A DNA stretch of 64,000 nt from Pseudomonas akapageensis (lineage in GTDB: Bacteria > Pseudomonadota > Gammaproteobacteria > Pseudomonadales > Pseudomonadaceae). The notes below the pieces were generated by a model. It saw nothing but the letters and a program-made list of their open reading frames with translations. It searched no databases and was not told the DNA's origin. Shown here in pieces: positions 43,816 to 51,572 of this stretch. The DNA lies in NCBI RefSeq assembly GCF_011355085.1, contig NZ_VXCP01000045.1, positions 1 through 64,000 on the forward strand, written 5' to 3'. Positions within the stretch are counted from its first letter, which is position 1. Every line of letters begins with the position of its first letter. A program made the position numbers and the translations under genes.

Positions 43816-45090
43816 TTATCGGGTTGCGACGGAGGCCGCCAGAGGGGCGGGCCGAGCGGTGTTGACGGGTTTGACGAAACTGGCGCCGGAGTTGGCGAGC
43901 TGCTCGCGGACCTTGTCGACGATGTGCGCGCCGATCGGGATGGCCGAAGTAGCAGCAGGCGATGGGGCGTTGCAGACGTTGACGCTGCGGGCGGTGTTGA
44001 CGAACACGAAGTCCTCGATCAGCTTGCCGTCCAGCGACACGGCCTGGGCGCGTACGCCGGCCGGGTAGGCGGTGAGGTCGCTCTTATTGATGCTCGGGCA
44101 GTACTTCTGCACTTCCTTGAGGTAGCCGCCCTTGAACATCGAGTTCTTCATCTCGATCAGGCCGGGGCGCAGGTTCTTCATCAGGACCTTGAGAATGCCC
44201 GGGGTGGTCAGGATTTCGAACATGTCCTTCAGGGAGATATCGGACTTGCGATAGCCTTCGCGCTTCATCGCCAGCACCGCGTTGGGGCCGACGGTGACAG
44301 TGCCGTCGATCATGCGGGTCAGGTGCACGCCGAGGAATGGCATGGACGGATCCGGGATCGGGTAGATCAGGTGGTTGACGATCTGGTTGTGCTGCTTGGG
44401 CAGCAGGTAGTACTCACCACGGAACGGGCAGATGACGAAGTTCGGCTTGATCCCCAGCATGCGCACTACGCGGTCGGACATCAGGCCCGAGCAGGTGATC
44501 AGGAAACGGCCGTGGTGCTCGGTGTTGCCGGTGCGTACCACGACTTCGTCGGGGCGCTCGTCGATGGCGACGACTTCGCTGTTGTAGCGGATTTCGCCAC
44601 CGGCGGCTTCGAACTCGCGGCCCATGGCAGCGGTCACCTGGGCGTAGTTCACGATGCCGCTCGACGGCACGAAGATCCCGCCCAGGCCGACGATGTTCGG
44701 CTCACGCTCGCGCAGTTCCGCCGCTGACAGCCAGTCACGCTTGATGCCGTTGGCCTCGGTGCGGTCCCACAGCGCGCTCATGCGCTGCATTTCCAGCTCG
44801 TTGGTGGCCACCAGCAGCTTGCCGCACTCGTCGTAGGCGATGCTGTGCTTGTCGCAGAAGGCCTTGGTGGCCTTGTTGCCTTCCAGGCAGAAGCGCGCCT
44901 TCAGGCTGCCCGGGGTGTAATAGACGCCGGCATGGATCACGCCGCTGTTGTGGCCGGTCTGGTGCCTGGCCGGGCCGGACTCTTTTTCCAGCAGCAGGAT
45001 TTTCGCGTCCGGGTAAACCTGGGTCAGTTGCATGGCCGTGGACATGCCCACAATGCCGCCACCGATGATGATGAAGTCGTACACAGCCAT
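43816..45090 (-). CDS. lhgO: L-2-hydroxyglutarate oxidase/dehydrogenase
   Basis: The 424-residue FAD protein starts with the dinucleotide fold YDFIIIGGGIVGMSTAMQL, then LLEKESGPARHQTGHNSGVI and GVYYTPGSLKARFCLEG, all LhgO hallmarks. It oxidises L-2-hydroxyglutarate, the product of CsiD, to 2-oxoglutarate and passes electrons to the respiratory chain, acting at the inner-membrane face. It is the second gene of the csiD-lhgO-davD-davT operon. Confidence 0.95.
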   Translation of the reverse strand: MAVYDFIIIGGGIVGMSTAMQLTQVYPDAKILLLEKESGPARHQTGHNSGVIHAGVYYTPGSLKARFCLEGNKATKAFCDKHSIAYDECGKLLVATNELEMQRMSALWDRTEANGIKRDWLSAAELREREPNIVGLGGIFVPSSGIVNYAQVTAAMGREFEAAGGEIRYNSEVVAIDERPDEVVVRTGNTEHHGRFLITCSGLMSDRVVRMLGIKPNFVICPFRGEYYLLPKQHNQIVNHLIYPIPDPSMPFLGVHLTRMIDGTVTVGPNAVLAMKREGYRKSDISLKDMFEILTTPGILKVLMKNLRPGLIEMKNSMFKGGYLKEVQKYCPSINKSDLTAYPAGVRAQAVSLDGKLIEDFVFVNTARSVNVCNAPSPAATSAIPIGAHIVDKVREQLANSGASFVKPVNTARPAPLAASVATR

Positions 45091-45130
45091 TAGCTTGCAC
45101 CTGCCTGAATGTATTTATTTGGGAACGACG

Positions 45131-45151
45131 AGGGCCACACGCGGTGGCCCT
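45131..45151 (-). promoter_or_regulatory. Intercistronic hairpin between csiD and lhgO
   Basis: AGGGCCAC-ACGCG-GTGGCCCT, an 8-bp perfect stem in the 84-base gap. No T-run follows on the minus strand, so it may be a processing or attenuation site that sets CsiD above LhgO levels. Confidence 0.45.
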
Positions 45152-45174
45152 GTCATTTCAGCGCTTGGCGAGCA

Positions 45175-46152
45175 TTACTGGCCGCGCTGGTACATGGTTT
45201 TCTGGTAGCTGATGTAGCCGCGCTGGCGCATCAGCTCGCGGCGCAGGCCTTCGTGGGCGGTGAAGCGGTCACGGCCGTGCAGCCAGAACATGTTGTTGAC
45301 CAGCACGAAGCTGCCGACCGGCACCGGTACCGACACCTTGTTCTCGCTGCCTTCCAGGGATTCGCTCATGGAGTTCAGCCAGATGCCTTCCTCGAAGTCC
45401 TTGGGCTGCACGAACTGGTCGATGTAGCGCATGGTCGGGCGACCTTCGGCATCGTTGTCGAACACGGCATGGAACACGTCTTCACGCACGTTCTTGCTCG
45501 GTGGCGCGGTGAAGCGCATTTCACGACGGGCCAGCGGATGAGTGTAGTACTGGTTCAGATCTTCCCAGTCGTCCAGGTGCAGCAGCAGGGTGTTGCCGCC
45601 TTCCATGTTCTGCTCGTCGATCTTCATCATCAGCACGTAGTCGGTGCGTTCCTGGACGAAGGTGCCGTCGTTGTGCAGTTCCATCACGCGGTGTGGCTGG
45701 CGCAGGTAGCTGTCGGAGTTGTCGGTGTTCACCACCACAAAGCGGGCGTAGAACTGGCCGCTCATCGCGTCGAAGTTGGAACGACCGATCAGGTGGGCCA
45801 CGGCCGAGGAGAACTTGACCATGTCATCGGCCTGGCTCACATCGTTCAGACCTTCGGGGGTGACCAGCAGGCCGCCGGTGGCGCGGTCCAGGATGGTGTT
45901 GACCAGTACCGGGCGCAGGGTGCCTTCGCACAGTTCGTCGAGGACCTGGCCGACGCGGAACCGCAGGAACGACTTGTACTCCAGTGCCTGGACCGGCCAC
46001 TCGGCCACCGCCTTGACGAAGGCGTCGACGGTTTCCTTGGCGAATTTCAGTTCCAGCAGGCGCGGCGACTGCCTGGAGGGGGTGAGGGTGAAGCCCTTGC
46101 TCTCCGATGGCAGTGGCATCACAAGGTCCTGAATCTGAGTAAAGGCGTTCAT
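45175..46152 (-). CDS. glaH: Glutarate 2-hydroxylase (CsiD/GlaH)
   Basis: The 325-residue Fe(II)/2-oxoglutarate dioxygenase has metal ligands in MELHNDGTF (H-x-D) and a distal His in NMFWLHGRDRF. 2-oxoglutarate contacts are probably in the C-terminal GLRRELMRQRGY. It hydroxylates glutarate to L-2-hydroxyglutarate. It is the first gene of the leftward operon, divergent from the GntR regulator. Confidence 0.94.
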   Translation of the reverse strand: MNAFTQIQDLVMPLPSESKGFTLTPSRQSPRLLELKFAKETVDAFVKAVAEWPVQALEYKSFLRFRVGQVLDELCEGTLRPVLVNTILDRATGGLLVTPEGLNDVSQADDMVKFSSAVAHLIGRSNFDAMSGQFYARFVVVNTDNSDSYLRQPHRVMELHNDGTFVQERTDYVLMMKIDEQNMEGGNTLLLHLDDWEDLNQYYTHPLARREMRFTAPPSKNVREDVFHAVFDNDAEGRPTMRYIDQFVQPKDFEEGIWLNSMSESLEGSENKVSVPVPVGSFVLVNNMFWLHGRDRFTAHEGLRRELMRQRGYISYQKTMYQRGQ

Positions 46153-46243
46153 GGCAGTTCCTGGTCAGAAGGTAGTGATTGGCGCCTGTCTGGATTGATC
46201 TGGATCAGGCATGGAGCAAAAATATCGCCATCCATTAAAAATG

Positions 46244-46261
46244 TCTACATTTTTGTGTAGA
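46244..46261. promoter_or_regulatory. TCTACA-N6-TGTAGA inverted repeat, candidate CsiR operator
   Basis: A perfect 6+6 dyad with a 6-base AT-rich spacer (TTTTTG), about 92 bases upstream of the csiD start in the intergenic region shared with the GntR gene. GntR-FCD regulators bind sites of this shape. The assignment to the adjacent regulator is inferred. Confidence 0.5.
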
Positions 46262-46349
46262 GGCGACAAAATATACTTTCGTCTAATGTTTTTCGTCTGA
46301 TAGATGATTGGGTATGATTGGGTTTTGACCCAGTTCTAGGAGCAGCACC

Positions 46350-47033
46350 TTGGATAGCCTCACCCCCAAGCAGAACTCTGCAATCAGCGGGTATGAGTGG
46401 CTCAAGCAGGACATCATCCGTGGCGTGTTCAAACCCGGTGAAAAGCTCCTCATGAGCGGGCTCAAGGAGCGCTATGACCTGGGCGTCGGTCCGCTGCGCG
46501 AGGCCCTGTCACAACTGGTGGCCGAGCACCTGGTGGTGGTCATCAGTCAGAAGGGCTACCGGGTCGCGCCCATGTCGCTGCAGGAAATGCAGGACATCTA
46601 CGACGCCCGCGCCAACCTGGAAGCGATGATCGTGGGCCTGGCCATCGAGCGCGGCGACGATGCCTGGGAAGCGCAGATCCTCGCCCAGTGCCATACCTTG
46701 TCGAAGGTGATGGACGTGAAAACTCGCGAACAGGTACTCGATGTCTGGGATGAACGGCACAAGGCCTTCCATACCGCCATCGCTGCCGGTTGCGGCTCCA
46801 AGCACCTGTTGCAGGCGCGCGGCTACCTGTTCGACCAGGCCGAGCGCTACCGCCACCTGTGGTTGACCCAGACGGTGTTCTCCGAAGAAGCCCTGGAACT
46901 CAAGCGCAAGGAACACGCCGCGCTGGTCGAAGCCATCCTGGCGCGCGACGCGCCACGGGCCAGCGCGATGATGCGCACCCACTTGATGACGCCGGTGCCG
47001 ATCATTGTCGAGGTGATGAAGCAAAGGGCTTAA
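46350..47033 (+). CDS. csiR: GntR-family (FCD) regulator, CsiR-like
   Basis: The 227-residue protein appears to start with TTG at 46350, supported by AGGAG 7 nt upstream. The N-terminal winged helix (GYEWLKQDIIRGVFKPGEKL, LGVGPLREALSQL) is followed by an FCD effector domain (HKAFHTAIAAGCGSKHL, LVEAILARDAPRASAMMRTH) with metal-binding-type residues. It is divergent from csiD. In E. coli and P. putida the homologue represses csiD-lhgO and responds to glutarate. Confidence 0.87.
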   Translation: MDSLTPKQNSAISGYEWLKQDIIRGVFKPGEKLLMSGLKERYDLGVGPLREALSQLVAEHLVVVISQKGYRVAPMSLQEMQDIYDARANLEAMIVGLAIERGDDAWEAQILAQCHTLSKVMDVKTREQVLDVWDERHKAFHTAIAAGCGSKHLLQARGYLFDQAERYRHLWLTQTVFSEEALELKRKEHAALVEAILARDAPRASAMMRTHLMTPVPIIVEVMKQRA

Positions 47034-47070
47034 GGCGGCAACTGGGCTTGCCGTTTCGGATAGTCTGGAC

Positions 47071-47092
47071 CAAACTAACTGAACTTAGTTTG
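47071..47092. promoter_or_regulatory. Operator-like palindrome before the Phd-VapC genes
   Basis: CAAACTAA-N6-TTAGTTTG, a perfect 8+8 dyad ending 15 bases before the antitoxin start. Type II antitoxins of the Phd class autoregulate through such sites. Confidence 0.6.
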
Positions 47093-47107
47093 TTTTGGGG
47101 GGTGCTT

Positions 47108-47353
47108 ATGCACACAGTCAATATCCATGAAGCCAAGACTCATTTATCGCGCCTGATCGATGAGGCCGTGAATGGTGAGCCCTTTGTGATTGCCAAAGCG
47201 GGCAAACCCCTCGTCAAGGTGATGTCCTTGAACACTCCGGCACCGGATCACATGAAACGCCTGGGCTTCATGGTTGGTGAAATAAAGGTGCCTGCTGATT
47301 TTGATCAGATGGGGAGTGCGGAAATCGAGCAAATGTTTGGCGGTGAACAGTGA
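47108..47353 (+). CDS. Phd/YefM-type antitoxin
   Basis: The 81-residue protein uses the ATG at 47108 (GGGGGG upstream). It has the Phd fold start MHTVNIHEAKTHLSRLIDEA, then GEPFVIAKAGKPLVKVM, and a disordered C-terminal part (EIKVPADFDQMGSAEIEQMF) that would wrap the toxin. Its stop overlaps the toxin GTG start. Confidence 0.92.
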   Translation: MHTVNIHEAKTHLSRLIDEAVNGEPFVIAKAGKPLVKVMSLNTPAPDHMKRLGFMVGEIKVPADFDQMGSAEIEQMFGGEQ

Positions 47354-47736
47354 AGTTGCTGCTCGATACGCACATGCTTTTGTGGGCTGCCGGGGATCCA
47401 GAGCGTCTGTCACTTGACGCCCGTGAGTTGATTGGCGCGCCTGAAAACGATTTGTTCTTCAGTGCTGCCAGCTTGTGGGAAATCGCGATAAAGCATGGGT
47501 TGGGACGAGACGACTTTCAGGTCAATGCACGTGTTCTGCGCCGGGGATTGCTCGACAACGGCTACAAGGAACTTCCCATCGGTAGCGATCATGCTGTCGC
47601 CATCGATAGTCTTCCACCGATACACAAAGACCCGTTTGATCGCATACTCGTCGCCCAGGCAACCGTCGAAGGCATCACCTTGCTGACAGCTGATGCGTTA
47701 GTTGCACAATACCCGGGACCGGTGCGAAAGGTCTGA
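47350..47736 (+). CDS. PIN-domain toxin, VapC-like
   Basis: The 128-residue protein starts with GTG at 47350, overlapping the antitoxin stop (GTGA). PIN acidic residues are visible: MKLLLDTHMLLW (Asp), SLWEIAIKHGLG (Glu), HKDPFDRILVAQA (Asp) and LLTADALVAQY (Asp). It is a probable Mg-dependent RNase acting on tRNA or other RNA, neutralised by the preceding antitoxin. Confidence 0.92.
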   Translation: MKLLLDTHMLLWAAGDPERLSLDARELIGAPENDLFFSAASLWEIAIKHGLGRDDFQVNARVLRRGLLDNGYKELPIGSDHAVAIDSLPPIHKDPFDRILVAQATVEGITLLTADALVAQYPGPVRKV

Positions 47737-47879
47737 GCAACTCGATTCAAATACCCTGGTAGCGACGCCAATTTTCCCGTCCGGGCGCATAATTCATCTA
47801 TAGGCAACACAGCAGGCGCTGCTTGCCGCGCCGGAATTTTCACGCCGGCAGCACACACCTTCACAAGAGGAGTGTCAGC

Positions 47880-48554
47880 ATGCATTCCTATTCATCTTTT
47901 TCACCGGTCTTCCGGGATCGTCAGGAAGCCGGCAAGGCCCTGGTCGAAGCGCTGCGCCCGTTGTTGACGGAAACACCCGTTGTTTTGGCGTTGCCCCGGG
48001 GCGGGGTGCCGGTGGGCTACGAAATCGCCCGGGCTTTCAACGCGCCGCTGGACGTGGTCCTGTCGCGCAAGATCGGTGCACCCGGCCATGAGGAGTTCGC
48101 CATCGGTGCGATTGTCGATGGCCCTGAACCGATCTGCGTCGTCGACCAGATCCTGCTTGATTCGATGGGCATGTCGGCGCACTGGTTCGAAGATGCAAAA
48201 GCGCGGCAGCTCGAGGAAATCCGGCGGCGCCGCGAACTCTACTGCGGCCATCGACCGTCGCCCTTGCTGGCAGGGCGCGAGGTCATCGTCGTCGACGACG
48301 GCATTGCCACCGGCAATACCGCCCGGGTCGTGCTGATGTCGCTGGCAGGGGAGCAGCTCAAGCGCCTGATTCTGGCTGTGCCGGTCGGGCCTCGGGAAAG
48401 CCTGGAAAGCTTGCGGCCGCTGGTGGATGAGCTGGTGTGTCCGGTCGTCCCCGACTGGTTCGGATCGGTCGGCGCACAGTACGCGCATTTCGAACAGACC
48501 AGCGACGAGGAGGTCATCGAGTTACTGGACAAGGCGCGGCGAGCCCTGGGTTAG
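47880..48554 (+). CDS. Phosphoribosyltransferase-domain protein
   Basis: The 224-residue protein uses the ATG at 47880 (AGAGGAG upstream). A type I PRTase PRPP motif is visible in EVIVVDDGIATGNTAR; the N-terminal part has VVLALPRGGVPVGYEIA and VVLSRKIGAPGHEEFAIGAI. It resembles the small stand-alone phosphoribosyltransferases found near stress genes. The substrate is unknown. The gene stands alone. Confidence 0.85.
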   Translation: MHSYSSFSPVFRDRQEAGKALVEALRPLLTETPVVLALPRGGVPVGYEIARAFNAPLDVVLSRKIGAPGHEEFAIGAIVDGPEPICVVDQILLDSMGMSAHWFEDAKARQLEEIRRRRELYCGHRPSPLLAGREVIVVDDGIATGNTARVVLMSLAGEQLKRLILAVPVGPRESLESLRPLVDELVCPVVPDWFGSVGAQYAHFEQTSDEEVIELLDKARRALG

Positions 48555-48563
48555 CTCGATGCC

Positions 48564-49268
48564 TCACTCGCTGAAGACTTTCAGCACATCCCCGGCGACC
48601 GCTACCCGCCGTGTCACCAGCTTGGCTTCGATTCGGTCCAGGTGTTCATTCATCAAACGCAGTGCGCCGGGGGCGTCCCGCTGCTCGAGCGCGTCGACGA
48701 TCGCCGCGTGTTCCTGCCAGGCGCAGTGGCTGCAGGGCTGCTCTTCGAATTGGGCGATGATCAGTGAGGTCAGCGGCAGCAGGTCGTTGAGAAACTGTGC
48801 CAGCGGCGCGTTGCCGGCCAGGTTGGCCAACTGCAGGTGGAACTCACCGCCCAGGCGGATGGCGGCGCAGCGCTGACCCTGTTCATGGTGCTGGCGCTCG
48901 TTGTCGATCAATTCTCGCAGCTGGCGCAATTGCGCCGGTTTCGGGTTCTGCGCGGCCAGGCCGATCAGGGTAGTTTCGGCCAGGCGTCGGGCGTGCAGGA
49001 TCTGCTGGGTTTGCTCGCTGTCGGGAGCGGCGACCTGGGCCTTGTGATTGGGCCGCTGGAAGATGACGTTCTGGTGCGACAGCTTCGCCAGTACACCGCG
49101 GATGATTGTGCGGCTGACACCGAAAACCTGCGCCAGTGCCTCTTCGGTCAGCGGGGTGCCTGGGGCCAGGCGTTGCTCCAGGATCGCGTCGAAAATCTGC
49201 GGGTAGATAGACTTTACCGAGACTTTGCTTGCGCCCGACGCAAGAGGCTGTTGGCGGGTTGTGTTCAT
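48564..49268 (-). CDS. GntR-family (FCD) regulator
   Basis: The 234-residue protein uses the ATG at 49268 (GGAGG 7 nt upstream). Winged helix: SIYPQIFDAILEQRLAPGTP, TEEALAQVFGVSRTIIRGVL, FQRPNHKAQVA. The FCD domain has EFHLQLANLAGNAPLAQFL and VDALEQRDAPGALRLMNEHL. Regulators of this type often control organic-acid or nucleobase genes. It lies between the PRTase gene and a second GntR gene, and its targets are unknown. Confidence 0.87.
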   Translation of the reverse strand: MNTTRQQPLASGASKVSVKSIYPQIFDAILEQRLAPGTPLTEEALAQVFGVSRTIIRGVLAKLSHQNVIFQRPNHKAQVAAPDSEQTQQILHARRLAETTLIGLAAQNPKPAQLRQLRELIDNERQHHEQGQRCAAIRLGGEFHLQLANLAGNAPLAQFLNDLLPLTSLIIAQFEEQPCSHCAWQEHAAIVDALEQRDAPGALRLMNEHLDRIEAKLVTRRVAVAGDVLKVFSE

Positions 49269-49291
49269 CGTTTGCCTCCAGGGACGTGGCG

Positions 49292-50029
49292 TCATTTGCC
49301 CAGATTGTCATCGGGAATGTTCAGGGTGATGCCCATGCGCAGGCCTTCCTGAATGATGTGCTTGCGCATTTCGGCGCTGGCCAGGGCGCTGTTCTTGTTG
49401 CGGATGGCGCGCACCACGGCTTCGTTTTCCTGCAGGCGTTCGGCCAGGTGTTCGGGCGAGTTGCGCAGCATTTCGGCGCTTTGCTTGAGGGCGTTGCTGG
49501 TCTGCTGCACCACGTTCTGAAAGATCGGGTTGGACGTCAGGGTGAAGAGTTCTTCGTGGAAGGCGATGTAGGCGTTCAGGCCGGCTTCGCTGTCATTGGC
49601 TTCCAGTGCTTCGCGCATGTCCATCAGGGTCAGGCGCAGTTGGCCGACTTCCTTGCTACTGATCGACTGGGCGACCAGTCCGACGATGAAGGGCTCGAGG
49701 GTATAGCGCAGCTGCAGGACGTCTTCGAGGCTGGCACCGGCTACTGCGCTGTCGCTGCGTTGCGGTTCACTCGGGGCGCCATCGAGCACCACCACGCCCT
49801 TGCCGGGCATCGAGCGCACCAGCCCCAGGGTTTCCAGCACGATGACCGCCTCGCGCAGGCTCGGGCGGCTGATACCCAGCTGTTCGGCCAGTTCGCGTTG
49901 ACCCGGCAGCATATCGCCTGAGCGCCACTGGCCACGGGCCAGGGCTTCTCGGAGTTTTTCCACGACCGAATTGACGACGGTTGAAGAGGTGATCACTGTT
50001 TGCTCCATGAAAAAGGCAGTAAAAGTCAT
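49292..50029 (-). CDS. FadR-type GntR regulator of the dicarboxylate symporter
   Basis: The protein has up to 245 residues (the ATG at 50008 is an alternative start). Winged helix: VVEKLREALARGQWRSGDML, QRELAEQLGISRPSLREAVI, GKGVVVLDG. The FCD domain has YIAFHEELFTLTSNPIFQNV. It lies 49 bases after the symporter stop on the same strand and probably controls it through the GGT-N3-ACCGGT-N3-ACC sites upstream of the symporter. Confidence 0.87.
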   Translation of the reverse strand: MTFTAFFMEQTVITSSTVVNSVVEKLREALARGQWRSGDMLPGQRELAEQLGISRPSLREAVIVLETLGLVRSMPGKGVVVLDGAPSEPQRSDSAVAGASLEDVLQLRYTLEPFIVGLVAQSISSKEVGQLRLTLMDMREALEANDSEAGLNAYIAFHEELFTLTSNPIFQNVVQQTSNALKQSAEMLRNSPEHLAERLQENEAVVRAIRNKNSALASAEMRKHIIQEGLRMGITLNIPDDNLGK

Positions 50030-50077
50030 TGTTCCGCCTGGGCCGGGGCCTGCACAAGGCAGGCTCCGGTACAGCTA

Positions 50078-51391
50078 TCAGAACTGTTGGTGGTGCACCG
50101 TGGGTGCTGTTTTTCTGGGTTGGAAGGTGAAGCCTTCCTTGCCGGCCAATACGTTGTTGGCGCGGGTTGTGTCGATGTCTTTTTCCCAGCGGGCGATGGC
50201 CACGGTGGCCACGCAGTTGCCGATGAGGTTGGTCAAGGCGCGGCCGATGCCCATGAACCAGTCCACGGCCAGTACCAGCACCAGGCCGACCACCGGGATG
50301 GCCGGAATGGCGGTCAGGGTCGCGGCCAGGATCACCAGCGCCGACCCCGGGATGCCGTGGGCACCCTTGGAGGTGATCAGCGACACCAGCAGAATCGTCA
50401 GCAGGTCTGACATCGACAGCGGCGTACCGGTGGCGTTGGCAATGAACACGATGGCCAGGGTCAGGTAGATGGAGAAGCCGTCCAGGTTGAAGGAATAACC
50501 GGTCGGGATCACCAGGCCGACGGTGGAGCTGCCGATCCCCAGGTGTTCGAGTTTACGCATGATCTGTGGCAATACGGCGTCGGACGAAGCGGTGCCCAGT
50601 ACGATCAGCAGCTCTTCGCGCAGGTATTTCAGCAACGGCAGGATACGCAGCCCCGACAGGCGCATCACCAGCCCCAGCACCAGCAGGACGAAGGCTGTGC
50701 AGGTCAGGTAGAACAAGGCAACCAGGCCGCCCAGGTGTTGCAGCGAGTCCAGGCCGTACTTGCTGGTGGTGAAGGCGATGGCGCCGAACACGCCGATAGG
50801 GGCCAGGCGCACGATCATGCCCATGATGCGGAAAATCACATGGCTCAGTTCATTGATCAGCCGGGATATCCCCGACGCCGCTTCGCCGACCAGGTTCAGC
50901 GCACTGCCGAACAACACCGAAAACAGCAGCACTTGCAGGATGTTGTTGTCGGCAAAGGCGCCGACCACCGAGGTCGGGATCAGGTCCATGAGGAACTGGG
51001 TGGTGCTGTGCATGTGTTTGCCGCGTTCGGCCAGGTCGCCCATGTCCGCATTCGCCAGTTGATCCAGATGGATGTTGGCGCCGCTGCCGATGCCGGAACT
51101 GAAGGCGAAGACCAGGCCGATGACCAGGGCCAGGGTGGTGAGGATTTCGAAGTAGATGACTGACTTGAGGCCGATCCTGCCGACCTTCTTCAAATCGCCA
51201 GCGCCGGAAATGCCGCTGACTACCACGCAGAAAACGATCAGCCCGATCAGCATCTTGATCAGCTTGATAAAGCCGTCACCCAAGGGTTTGAGCTGAATGG
51301 AGTATTCGGGAAAGCTGAGGCCGCAAGCGATGCCGAGCAGCAGGCCTACAACGACTTGGAGGAAGATCGAACGCGAGCACCATCTGAGCAT
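50078..51391 (-). CDS. Dicarboxylate/amino acid:cation symporter (DctA-like)
   Basis: The 437-residue protein uses the ATG at 51391 (MLRWCSRSIFLQVVVGLLLG); the TTG at 51436 is less likely. The DAACS signature is present: VIPTGYSFNLDGFSIYLTLA, where most DctA proteins have DGTSIYLT, together with SKGAHGIPGSALVILAATL. It imports a C4/C5 dicarboxylate or acidic amino acid with protons or sodium. A FadR-type regulator follows. Confidence 0.88.
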   Translation of the reverse strand: MLRWCSRSIFLQVVVGLLLGIACGLSFPEYSIQLKPLGDGFIKLIKMLIGLIVFCVVVSGISGAGDLKKVGRIGLKSVIYFEILTTLALVIGLVFAFSSGIGSGANIHLDQLANADMGDLAERGKHMHSTTQFLMDLIPTSVVGAFADNNILQVLLFSVLFGSALNLVGEAASGISRLINELSHVIFRIMGMIVRLAPIGVFGAIAFTTSKYGLDSLQHLGGLVALFYLTCTAFVLLVLGLVMRLSGLRILPLLKYLREELLIVLGTASSDAVLPQIMRKLEHLGIGSSTVGLVIPTGYSFNLDGFSIYLTLAIVFIANATGTPLSMSDLLTILLVSLITSKGAHGIPGSALVILAATLTAIPAIPVVGLVLVLAVDWFMGIGRALTNLIGNCVATVAIARWEKDIDTTRANNVLAGKEGFTFQPRKTAPTVHHQQF

Positions 51392-51458
51392 GGGGAGGAT
51401 CTCTGGTCGGTGTCCTGGCGTCGGTGCCTGGGGCAATGAGCGAGGACTTAATTGTTGT

Positions 51459-51476
51459 GGTCTTACCGGTATGTCC
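51459..51476. promoter_or_regulatory. GntR-type operator, site 1
   Basis: GGTCTTACCGGTATGTCC fits GGT-N3-ACCGGT-N3-ACC with one mismatch. It lies 68 bases upstream of the symporter start. Confidence 0.6.
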
Positions 51477-51534
51477 AGTGCACGCTCAGAATACGCTTTT
51501 CTTGGGGGCGTACAAGAGGGTTTGGGGTTTTTTT

Positions 51535-51552
51535 GGTTTTACCGGTCTGACC
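51535..51552. promoter_or_regulatory. GntR-type operator, site 2
   Basis: GGTTTTACCGGTCTGACC is a perfect GGT-N3-ACCGGT-N3-ACC dyad 76 bases from site 1. It also abuts the RtcB stop region. Two matching sites upstream of a symporter next to a FadR-type gene support specific regulation. Confidence 0.65.
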
Positions 51553-51572
51553 AGTTCGACACTGGAGCTTTG

